From UBA2970 sp965221075 (GTDB taxonomy: Bacteria > Verrucomicrobiota > Verrucomicrobiia > Limisphaerales > AAA164-E04): 64,000 nt of DNA. Below are positions 52,967 through 60,344 of the stretch, one piece after another. Position 1 is the stretch's first letter. Every line of letters starts with the position of its first letter. The translations under genes were made by a program, and so were the position numbers. The notes beneath the pieces are model-generated. The model had not been told where the DNA came from and did not search any database. It was given only the letters and a program-made list of their open reading frames with translations. The stretch lies in assembly GCA_965221075.1 (NCBI GenBank), contig OZ244865.1:1302001-1366000 (forward strand), written 5' to 3'.

Positions 52967-53991
52967 GGGGAAGGGTCGGGCAGGAGGCCCTGCATGCCCC
53001 CTGGGGGGACGGTTCCCCCCAGGGCCCTGGCGATGGTGGTCAGGTTGTGGTCCATCATGCCGATGTAGGTTCCCTGGTAGCTTCCCTCCTCTCCCATCGC
53101 ATCGGAGTAGAGCACCCCGCCGATCTCCAGGCGATGGCCCTGGAAGCGCGCTCCCTCCAGCAGGGCCTTGACGTTCTGGCCGGAGATCGAGCTCTCGACG
53201 AAGACCGCAGGGATCCTCCGGTCCACCAGGAGCCGCACCAGCTCCTCGATGTCCCGGATCCCGGCCTCCGATTCGGTGCTCAGTCCCTGGATGCCGCGCA
53301 CCTCCAGCCCGTAGGCGCGCCCCAGGTAGCCGAAGGCGTCGTGGGCGGTGATCAGGAGGCGCTGGGACACGGGGATGGAGGCGATGGCGCTGCGTGCGTA
53401 CTCGTCCAGCCTTTCCAGTTCCTGCAGGTAGCGCCGGGATGCTTCCTGGTAGTCCTCGGCGTGCCCGGGATCGAAGCGGGAGAGGGCCTCGGCCACCACC
53501 CGGGTGGCCTCCATCCAGCCCTTGACATCGGTCCAGAGATGGGGGTCGTGCTGCTGTCCCGCATGGATGACCGGATAGCGTCCGCTCTCCAGGATCCGGT
53601 CGGCCACCGGCCAGACCGGCCCTCCCTTGGCGGCCCGGCTCTGCAGCACGCTCGCCATCTTCCCCTCCAGCATGAGCCCGTTGAAGAAGAGGATGTCCGC
53701 CCGCTCCACCTCCAGGACGGCGCTGCGGGTGGGGCTGTAGAGGTGGGGATCGATCCCCGAGGGGATGATCTGCACCACCTTCATCCGGTCCCCCGCCACG
53801 TTCTCCACCACATCGGCGAGCATGCCCACCGTGGCCACGGCCCGGGGAGCCGGAGCGGAGGCCCCCTCCAAGGCCGGCTCCATCCCCTTGGGGCTGCATC
53901 CCGGGAGTCCCAGGCAGAGGATCGGAAGGAGGAAGATCCCGCCTGCGATCGGGACGGAAGCGGGGGATTCCATTTCCGCTCTACTGCTCAT
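52963..53991 (-). CDS. Metal-binding lipoprotein of an ABC importer (TroA/MntA type)
   Basis: Periplasmic solute-binding lipoprotein of about 342 residues (lipobox LGLPGC near residue 32). The cluster A-1 metal ligands are seen in GIDPHLYSPT, QQHDPHLWTDV, ITAHDAFGYLGRAYGL and the C-terminal MMDHNL region. No His-rich loop is present, which favours manganese or iron over zinc. It is the first gene of a four-gene import operon that diverges from an mntR-like gene. ATG at 53991 is used; ATG at 53973 (MESPASVPIAGG) would also keep the signal. Confidence 0.9.
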   Translation of the reverse strand: MSSRAEMESPASVPIAGGIFLLPILCLGLPGCSPKGMEPALEGASAPAPRAVATVGMLADVVENVAGDRMKVVQIIPSGIDPHLYSPTRSAVLEVERADILFFNGLMLEGKMASVLQSRAAKGGPVWPVADRILESGRYPVIHAGQQHDPHLWTDVKGWMEATRVVAEALSRFDPGHAEDYQEASRRYLQELERLDEYARSAIASIPVSQRLLITAHDAFGYLGRAYGLEVRGIQGLSTESEAGIRDIEELVRLLVDRRIPAVFVESSISGQNVKALLEGARFQGHRLEIGGVLYSDAMGEEGSYQGTYIGMMDHNLTTIARALGGTVPPGGMQGLLPDPSP

Positions 53992-54062
53992 TCCGCCAGA
54001 GGGGATCCACTAATAGGAAGCGGAACGTGGAGGAGGCAATGAATAATTGAACGATGAATTTT

Positions 54063-54083
54063 CTTTTTACTTGCAGTAAAAAG
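54063..54083. promoter_or_regulatory. Palindromic operator between the metal importer and mntR
   Basis: CTTTTTAC-TTGCA-GTAAAAAG is a perfect inverted repeat with 8-base arms and a 5-base centre, in the 97-base divergent region, ending 5 bases before the regulator start. Position and symmetry fit a binding site of the MntR/DtxR dimer controlling both directions. Confidence 0.7.
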
Positions 54084-54088
54084 TTGGA

Positions 54089-54535
54089 TTGATAGAAGTT
54101 CCGGACGTGATCCGGAGGAAGCGGCGCAGGACCAGCGTGACGGTGGAGGACTACCTGGAGAGGATCCACGAGCTCTTTTCGCGCAAGGGCTACGCCCGGT
54201 CGGTGGATGTGGCCCAGGAGCTGGGGGTGAGCCAGTCCTCGGTCTGCGCCATGGTCCAGAAGCTGGCGGGGGCCGGGCTGCTCAACTACGAGAAGTACCG
54301 CGGCATGACCCTGACCGAGGAAGGCACTCGGGTGGCCCAGTCGATCCACCAGCGGCACATGATCCTCAAGCGCTTCCTGTCTCTGCTCGGCATCTCCCAG
54401 AAGGCGCAGGAGCAGGACATCGAGGGGCTGGAGCACCACATCAGCGAGGAGACGGTTCAGGCTCTGGCCCGCCTGTCGGACGGGCTGGACCGCTTCAGGG
54501 GAAGGGATCGCTTCTGGAAGGAGGATCCCTCTTGA
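54089..54535 (+). CDS. mntR: MntR/DtxR-family metal-dependent regulator
   Basis: Transcriptional regulator of about 148 residues. The winged helix (VTVEDYLERIHELF, then ARSVDVAQELGVSQSSVCAM) is followed by the dimerisation/metal-binding helices (LGISQKAQEQDIEGLEHHIS). It has no SH3-like third domain, as in MntR. It probably senses Mn or Fe and represses the divergent importer. The TTG at 54089 is used; GTG at 54107 is an alternative. Its stop overlaps the lpxI start as TTGA, an unexpected but apparent coupling with a lipid A gene. Confidence 0.88.
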   Translation: MIEVPDVIRRKRRRTSVTVEDYLERIHELFSRKGYARSVDVAQELGVSQSSVCAMVQKLAGAGLLNYEKYRGMTLTEEGTRVAQSIHQRHMILKRFLSLLGISQKAQEQDIEGLEHHISEETVQALARLSDGLDRFRGRDRFWKEDPS

Positions 54536-55371
54536 GAGGGGAACCGCCCCCGGTCCCGGATCCTCTGGGCATCATCGCCGGAAGCCGCTCCCTGCCCCTG
54601 GAGATCGCCAGGCTTGCGCGGGCGGCCGGTGTCCGCCGGCTGGTGGCGGTGGCCTTCGAGGGGGAGACCGATCCCTCCCTGGCCTCCCTGGTGGACGAGG
54701 TGGTCTACCTGAAGGTGGGCCAGCTTTCCCGGCTGATCAAGGCGTTCGGGCAGCGCGGGGTCCGCCAATGCGTGATGGGGGGCCAGATCGCGCCGCAGAA
54801 CCTTTTCCGCATCCGGCCCGATCTGCGCGCCGCGGCCCTGCTCTGGAGGCTCAAGGAGCGCAACGCCCGCACCATCTTCGGAGGGATCGCCGAGGAGCTG
54901 GCCAAGGAGGGCATCCAGCTGATCGAGGCGACTCCCTGGCTTGCCCCTCTGATGCCCGGGGCGGGCGAAGTGCTGGGGCGCCCCCTGCCGGCCGGAGTCC
55001 GGGAGGACCTGGCCTTCGGCATGCGGATCGCCAAGGAGGTGTCCCGCATGGAGATCGGCCAGAGCGTGGTGGTCAAGGAAGGGACGGTCCTGGCGGTGGA
55101 GGGCTTCGAGGGCACCGACCCGTGCCTGGAGAGGGGGGGGGCGCTGGCGGGGCGACGGGGCGGGGCCCGGGCCGTCAAGGTGGCCCGGGACGGCCACGAC
55201 ATGCGCTACGACATCCCCTGCGTGGGCCTATCCACCGTGGAGACCTGCCTGGAGGCCGGAATCGAGGCGCTGGGGCTCGAGGCGGGAAAGGTGATCCTGC
55301 TGGAGCGGGAGATGGTCGAGAAGCGGCTGGCCCGGGCCCGCTTCTCCCTCTGCTTCCTCACTCCGCGATAG
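54532..55371 (+). CDS. lpxI: UDP-2,3-diacylglucosamine pyrophosphatase LpxI
   Basis: Hydrolyses UDP-2,3-diacylglucosamine to lipid X in lipid A synthesis, the alternative to LpxH. Length is 279 residues, normal for the family. Recognisable stretches are LGIIAGSRSLPLEIARLAR, QCVMGGQIAPQNLF and the C-terminal domain AVEGFEGTDPCLERGG and DIPCVGLSTVETCLEAGIEA. The TTG start at 54532 overlaps mntR. It shows that the cell makes lipid A. No other lpx gene is nearby. The 3' end overlaps the convergent pseudopilin gene by 14 bases. Confidence 0.93.
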   Translation: MRGEPPPVPDPLGIIAGSRSLPLEIARLARAAGVRRLVAVAFEGETDPSLASLVDEVVYLKVGQLSRLIKAFGQRGVRQCVMGGQIAPQNLFRIRPDLRAAALLWRLKERNARTIFGGIAEELAKEGIQLIEATPWLAPLMPGAGEVLGRPLPAGVREDLAFGMRIAKEVSRMEIGQSVVVKEGTVLAVEGFEGTDPCLERGGALAGRRGGARAVKVARDGHDMRYDIPCVGLSTVETCLEAGIEALGLEAGKVILLEREMVEKRLARARFSLCFLTPR

Positions 55372-56152
55372 GGATCTTGTAGAAGCAGAGCCAGGCGCCC
55401 AGGCGGCCTCCCAGGTCGATGGTGCCCCGGGGATCGGACATGTCGAAGCCGTTCCATTCCACATGGCCGTCCTCGAAAAGGAAGTTGCCGCCCCGGGGCG
55501 TGCCGCCCTTTCCCTGGTGGTTGGCCCAGGGAATACCGTCGCCGCTGATCCAGTCGACATTCCCGGAATTGCTGGCCACGTTCCAGGCGCCCTGTCCCTG
55601 CAGACGGTCGATCAGGATGGGGGCGTTGCGGTACCTGCCCCCCAGCTTCTTGCGGGTGACCCACTCCTGGGTCCCGTTGACGTTGTAATCGGCGCTCCCG
55701 GTGGTCCGCCCCGGCAGGTAGAAGTAGCCGGTGAGGATTGCCTCCGGATCTTTATCGGGATTGTTCTCGTACCACTCCTGGTCGGCTTCTCGGTGCCACT
55801 TGTCGGTGGGGCAGAACACGACGTGGAACTTGCCCTTCTTGTCCTGGGTCCGCTTCGACTCGATCAGGTAGTCCTTCCAGAACGCCTGCATGGTCTTGCC
55901 CACCCAGCTCCAGTGGAACCCGTCGGAGTTGTCGGGGAAGTGGTTGTCGAAGTCGGAGGCGTACAGGTGGAGGGCGATGCTCCACTGCTTCTGGTTGCTT
56001 ATGCAGAGCGTCTGGTCCGCCTTGGCCTTGGCCCTGCCGAGCGCGGGGAGGAGCATGCCCGCCAGGATGGCGATGATCGCGATCACCACCAGAAGCTCGA
56101 TCAGGGTGAAGCCGAGGCCCTGGCGCCGCACCCGGAGCATGGAGGTTTTCAT
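55358..56152 (-). CDS. Pseudopilin with prepilin-type N-terminus
   Basis: Protein of 264 residues. The prepilin cleavage/methylation site is GLGF before TLIELLVVIAIIAILAGM, with the conserved Glu+5, followed by LLPALGRAKAKADQ typical of verrucomicrobial pseudopilins. A soluble C-terminal domain ends with the H-X9-DG-type motif GGNFLFEDGHVEW. It would be cut by a prepilin peptidase, which is not encoded in the window, and incorporated into or exported through a type II-like system; the operon at 5695-12360 is a candidate. Many paralogues usually exist in such genomes, so the link is not firm. Confidence 0.92.
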   Translation of the reverse strand: MKTSMLRVRRQGLGFTLIELLVVIAIIAILAGMLLPALGRAKAKADQTLCISNQKQWSIALHLYASDFDNHFPDNSDGFHWSWVGKTMQAFWKDYLIESKRTQDKKGKFHVVFCPTDKWHREADQEWYENNPDKDPEAILTGYFYLPGRTTGSADYNVNGTQEWVTRKKLGGRYRNAPILIDRLQGQGAWNVASNSGNVDWISGDGIPWANHQGKGGTPRGGNFLFEDGHVEWNGFDMSDPRGTIDLGGRLGAWLCFYKIPIAE

Positions 56153-56209
56153 GGTAGGTTCGGGTATGCGGCAAGGACTGTCGCGGAGGTCCGCCGGCGC
56201 TGTCGAGCG

Positions 56210-57883
56210 CTAAACCAGCACGCACCCCTCGTGGGCCTGCGAGACTCTCGAGGCGTAGCGCCGGAGAAAGGGATCCGGATGCAAGGGCCCCCCGGAGGGA
56301 AGGCGCTCCCGCCTCCGGGCCAGCTCCCGGTCCTCCACATGGAGGCGTATGGTTCCCTCCAGGAGGTGGAAGCTGACCAGGTCCCCGTCCCGCACCGCGC
56401 CGATGGGGCCTCCCGCCGCCGCCTCGGGAGAGCAGTGCACCCCGATGGCGCCGTGGGACACGCCCGATACCCGGCCGTCGCAGATCAGCGCCACCCTGCC
56501 TTCCAGGGCTGGCGTCGAAAGGGCCGAGGTGGCCACCAGCAGTTCGGGCATGCCCGGTGAGCCCACCGGACCCTGGCCGCGCAGGACGACCACCTGGCCC
56601 GGTCCGATCCGGCCCGTGGAGGAGGCCTCGACCACCGCCTCCGGAGTGTCGAAGCAGCGGGCCTCTCCGTGGAACTCCGGACCAGCCAGGCTGGAGACCT
56701 TGAACACGATCCCCTCGGGAGCCAGGTTGCCGTAGCAGACCTGCATGTCGGCGTGGGCCTTGAAGGGATGCATTGGATCGGCCACCAGCTCCTGTCCCGG
56801 GGGCAGATCCGGAGCCTGGAGGCAGTTCTCCGCCAGGGTTGCTCCGGTCACCGTCGGGCAGTCGCCATCGAGGATCCCGTGGCGGATCAGGTGCCGGAAG
56901 AGCACGGGAGTGCCTCCCATCCGGTGCAGATCGACCAGGTTGAAGGGCCCCCGGGGGGCGAAGTCGCACAGCACCGGGGTGTCGCGGGCGATACGCTGGA
57001 TGTCCCGCAGGGTGAACGGGGTTTGCGCTTCGCGGGCGATGGCCAGGAGGTGGAGTACCGCGTTGGTGGAGCCGCCGATGGCCGCCACGGTCCTCATGGC
57101 GTTCTCCAGCGACTTCCTGCCGATGATCCCGCGGGGGCGGATGTCTCGCTCCAGGAGGGTCCGCAGCAGGGGGCCGGCCCGGAGGAAGTCCCCCTCCTTG
57201 GCCGGATCCTCGGCGGGGATGGATGCGCTGGCCGGAGGGACAATTCCCATGGCCTCTCCGGCCACCGCCAGGGTGTTGAAGGTGGCCATCAGGCCGCATC
57301 CGCCCCGGCCGGGACAGGCGGTGCGGACGATGCTCTCGGCCTCCTCCCGGGACAGGAGCCCCTGCTGGGCCGCCGCCTGGGCGTCGTAGGCCGACAGAAT
57401 GGTGGTGGGGCGGCCCCGGTGGCTTCCGGGGAGGATGCTGCCTCCGCTCAGGATCAGTCCCGGGAAGTCGTTGCGCGCCAGGGCCATCGCCAGTCCCGGA
57501 AGGTTCTTGTCGCAGAAGTGGATGCCCGCCATGGCGTCGAAGCAGTGGGCGCTGGCCATGGCCGCGAATCCGTCGGCGATCATCTCGCGGGAGGGCAGGG
57601 AGTAGCTGCCTCCCGCGATCCCCTGGGTGAGGTTGTCGCTGATCCCGGGAAGCCCGCACTGGAACGCGGCCAGCCCCGAGCGCCGGCAGCCCTCGGCGAC
57701 CGCATCGGCCGCCTGGCGGCTTCCCAGGTTGCAGAGGTTGATGTCCAGCTGGGGGGCTCCTACCGCGACCAGGGGCTGGCCCAGGACTCTCCGGCTCTCC
57801 GGCAGTCCGTGGAGGAAGGCGGCGATGGCGGCGTTCCCCGATCGGGTCAGGCGGCGGCTGTTCCAGTCGAGCGCTCCCTTCAT
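56210..57883 (-). CDS. ilvD: Dihydroxy-acid dehydratase family protein (IlvD/Edd)
   Basis: Iron-sulfur dehydratase of 557 residues, which in the IlvD branch makes 2-keto acids for branched-chain amino acids. The three cluster-ligand Cys positions are present: Cys51 (DINLCNLG), Cys124 (HFCDKNLPG) and Cys196 (GRGGCGLM). The C-terminal domain has VSGVSHGAIGVHCSPEAAAG. The second-ligand context GRGGCGLMATFNT differs from the usual GACGGMYTANT, so a sugar-acid dehydratase is a possible alternative. It is monocistronic here, divergent from the MetE-like gene. Confidence 0.85.
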   Translation of the reverse strand: MKGALDWNSRRLTRSGNAAIAAFLHGLPESRRVLGQPLVAVGAPQLDINLCNLGSRQAADAVAEGCRRSGLAAFQCGLPGISDNLTQGIAGGSYSLPSREMIADGFAAMASAHCFDAMAGIHFCDKNLPGLAMALARNDFPGLILSGGSILPGSHRGRPTTILSAYDAQAAAQQGLLSREEAESIVRTACPGRGGCGLMATFNTLAVAGEAMGIVPPASASIPAEDPAKEGDFLRAGPLLRTLLERDIRPRGIIGRKSLENAMRTVAAIGGSTNAVLHLLAIAREAQTPFTLRDIQRIARDTPVLCDFAPRGPFNLVDLHRMGGTPVLFRHLIRHGILDGDCPTVTGATLAENCLQAPDLPPGQELVADPMHPFKAHADMQVCYGNLAPEGIVFKVSSLAGPEFHGEARCFDTPEAVVEASSTGRIGPGQVVVLRGQGPVGSPGMPELLVATSALSTPALEGRVALICDGRVSGVSHGAIGVHCSPEAAAGGPIGAVRDGDLVSFHLLEGTIRLHVEDRELARRRERLPSGGPLHPDPFLRRYASRVSQAHEGCVLV

Positions 57884-58267
57884 GGCCTCCGCCCACTATG
57901 GACCGGCTGGAAGGGCAGGGGAAGGGCGGTCCTGGGACTGGACTCCCGTGCCGCGGCCGCCTCCGGGCGGGGAAGGGGACCGGATGCGGGGACCGGCCGC
58001 AGTCTCCGTGGCGTGCGGGCTCCATGAAGCGGCGGCGCGCCAAGGCCGAGGAGCCATCGGCTTCCGGCGCCCGGCTGGGGCCGTGGGACAGGCCTTGGAG
58101 GGAGGCGGAGGTGGCGGGGGGATCCGATCGGGCCCGGTGCATGCAGCTCCGGCCGATCTCCCGCGGCACGGACGCCGCTCCCTGCGAACCGGCAGGAAGG
58201 GCCGAGAGAGGATCCGGCCTTCCATTCTCCAAGGCAGCGGTTTCCTGCGCATGGGGGATGGGGTAGT
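57884..58267. other. Gene-free divergent region between ilvD and the MetE-like gene
   Basis: This 384-base stretch must hold promoters for both genes. No riboswitch (SAM, cobalamin, T-box) could be recognised. An open frame of 122 codons on the plus strand has no motif and composition typical of chance. I see nothing further in it. Confidence 0.45.
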
Positions 58268-59326
58268 ATGCGGCAGGGAGCAATGGAGGATCGTATCTTG
58301 GAGACGACGGTGGTGGGCAGCTATCCGCTGCCATCCTGGCTGGAGCATTCCTGCTCCCACTGGGAGGACTTCGGGCGGGCCGATCGGGAGGAGCTGATCG
58401 AGGACGCGGTGACCGTCGCCTTGAGCGACCAGCTGGCGGCGGGACTCGATGTGGTCACGGACGGGGAGCAGACCCGGCTCGACTTCAACCTCTCCTTCTA
58501 CGGATTCCTCGAGAACATCGAGCCCGAGGAAGAGTCTCCCCGGCGCTTCGGCCCCCCGGCCCACGATCAGCGGGGGAAGTACCGGATCCTGGGGGAGCTG
58601 GGCGCTCCCCGGGGACTGGGGGCGGTGGCCGACTTCCAGCGTCTGCAGCGGATCAGCGCACGCTGGTCCCGGTCGCCAAGGCTCAAGGCCAGCGTGCCGG
58701 GGCCCTACACCCTCGCGGGCCGGCTTGCGCCCTGCCCGCGCTATCCCGACCGCTACGCCGTCGCCGAGGCACTCCTGCCTGTGGTCCGGAAGGAGCTGGA
58801 GGACCTGGTGGCGGCGGGCTGCCGCGAGCTGACCGTGGACGAGCCTTCCATGAGCTGCTACGCCCACCGGGAGGATCCGGCCCGGCTGGTCGACATCTTC
58901 AACCGGACGGTGGAGCCGGTGTCGGGACTCTGCCGGCTCTCCACCCATCTCTGCTTCGGCAACTACAAGGGCCATGCCGTGGGGCTGCGATCCTACCGGC
59001 CCATGTTCCCGGCCTTCATGGATCTCGATGTCCGGGAGATCCACCTGGAGATGGCCGGAAGGGAGTTCTCGGAACTGGAGCTGATCGGATCCCTGTCCCG
59101 GAAGTTCCATGTGGCGGTGGGGATCGTGGACGTGAAGAGCTACTACATCGAGACGGTGGAGGACATCGCCGAGCGCACCCGGCGCTGCCTGGAGCATGCT
59201 CCCCCCGGGAGGCTCTCCCTGGCCCCCGACTGCGGACTGAGCCAGACGGCCCGCTGGGCGGCGCGCCGCAAGCTCTCCCATCTCGTGGAGGGAGTCCGGA
59301 AGGTCCGCGGCGAGCTGGGATCGTGA
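58268..59326 (+). CDS. Cobalamin-independent methionine synthase-like protein (MetE C-terminal type)
   Basis: Protein of about 352 residues made only of the TIM-barrel catalytic domain of MetE. The start VVGSYPLPSWLEHS, DGEQTRLDFNLSFYGF, VDEPSMSCY and the zinc-ligand region (THLCFGNYKGHA; later PDCGLSQ) fit this family. Full-length MetE has about 750 residues, so this is a short single-domain member; these act in diverse methyl transfers from corrinoid or other donors, and the true substrate is open. It overlaps the downstream MBL-fold gene by GTGA, forming a two-gene operon. ATG at 58283 is an alternative start. Confidence 0.82.
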   Translation: MRQGAMEDRILETTVVGSYPLPSWLEHSCSHWEDFGRADREELIEDAVTVALSDQLAAGLDVVTDGEQTRLDFNLSFYGFLENIEPEEESPRRFGPPAHDQRGKYRILGELGAPRGLGAVADFQRLQRISARWSRSPRLKASVPGPYTLAGRLAPCPRYPDRYAVAEALLPVVRKELEDLVAAGCRELTVDEPSMSCYAHREDPARLVDIFNRTVEPVSGLCRLSTHLCFGNYKGHAVGLRSYRPMFPAFMDLDVREIHLEMAGREFSELELIGSLSRKFHVAVGIVDVKSYYIETVEDIAERTRRCLEHAPPGRLSLAPDCGLSQTARWAARRKLSHLVEGVRKVRGELGS

Positions 59327-60171
59327 TCGAGCCGGCGCTCCAGGGAGAGGAGTTCCTGGCCGATGTGGAGAGGGCCCGCCGCGAGGAGGGGAGGCTGCAC
59401 TGCTGGTGGCTGGGGCAGAGCGGCTTCCTCCTGCTCTGGCAGGGACGGCACATCCTGCTCGATCCCTACCTCTCCGATTCGCTCACCGAGAAGTACCGGG
59501 GCACCGGCAAGCCCCACGTGCGCATGACCCGGAGGGTGATCCCCCCCGAGCGCCTCGGATTCGTCTCGCTGGCCACCTCCAGCCACAACCACACCGACCA
59601 CCTGGACGCCGCCACCCTCGGCCCCCTTCTGGAAGCCAATCCGGCCATGGAGGTGGTGGTTCCCGAGGCGAACCTGGATTTCGCGGCACGGAGGCTGCAG
59701 GTGGAGCCCGCACGCCTGCGGGGGCTCGACGCCGACCGGACTCTCGAGCTGGAAGGCATGGCGCTGCATGGGGTGCCCGCGGCCCACGAGGAACTGGAGC
59801 GGGACGCCCTGGGGCGGCACAAGCACCTTGGCTACGTGATCGAACTGGGGCCGTGGACCGTGTACCACAGCGGCGACACCGTGCCCTACAACGGCCTGGT
59901 GGACCGGCTGCGGAGGCGGCCCCCCGACCTGGCCCTCCTGCCCATCAACGGAAGGCGGCCCGAACGGGGGGTGGCCGGCAACCTGTGGGGGCGTGAGGCG
60001 GCCCGGATAGCCCGCGATTCGGGAGCGGCACGGGCGATCCCCTGCCACTACGAGATGTTCGAGTTCAACACCGAGAGCCCGGAGGAGTTCGTCGGGGAAT
60101 GCAGGCGCATCGGCCAGCCCTGCTCCGTGCTGAGAGCCGGGGAGCGCTGGTCCAGCGACACGGCGGAATAG
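59323..60171 (+). CDS. MBL-fold metal-dependent hydrolase (UlaG-like)
   Basis: Metallo-beta-lactamase-fold protein of 282 residues. The fold is marked by the start LGQSGFLLLWQGRHILLDPY, the metal-binding SHNHTDHLD, VYHSGDTVPYNG and the late CHYEMFEFNTE. This form of the HXHXDH motif (HNHTDH) and the C-terminal part resemble UlaG-type lactonases/phosphodiesterases. It is coupled to the MetE-like gene, which suggests a shared pathway, but the substrate is unknown. Confidence 0.85.
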   Translation: MIEPALQGEEFLADVERARREEGRLHCWWLGQSGFLLLWQGRHILLDPYLSDSLTEKYRGTGKPHVRMTRRVIPPERLGFVSLATSSHNHTDHLDAATLGPLLEANPAMEVVVPEANLDFAARRLQVEPARLRGLDADRTLELEGMALHGVPAAHEELERDALGRHKHLGYVIELGPWTVYHSGDTVPYNGLVDRLRRRPPDLALLPINGRRPERGVAGNLWGREAARIARDSGAARAIPCHYEMFEFNTESPEEFVGECRRIGQPCSVLRAGERWSSDTAE

Positions 60172-60344
60172 CGGGAGCCATGCTGGCGGATGCTGCTTGC
60201 CGAGGCCGTCTGGACCGGAGGCTGTCCGGGGCGTGCCGGTTCCGTTTTCCTGGCCGGGCGGATGCGCCCTGCCTGTCCCGCATTGGGGCTTTGCCAATGT
60301 CCGGAGAGCCGCTTGCCCGGCCTGAACCGGAGAACATGTAGAAC

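Noticed and set aside
57898..58266. 122-codon frame between ilvD and the MetE-like gene
   Set aside because: No motif, low-complexity composition, and it ends just before the next gene without any other support.
60281..60299. Short inverted repeat CATTGG/CCAATG before the DUF5060 gene
   Set aside because: Only a 6-bp stem without a T-run; expected by chance in this amount of sequence.
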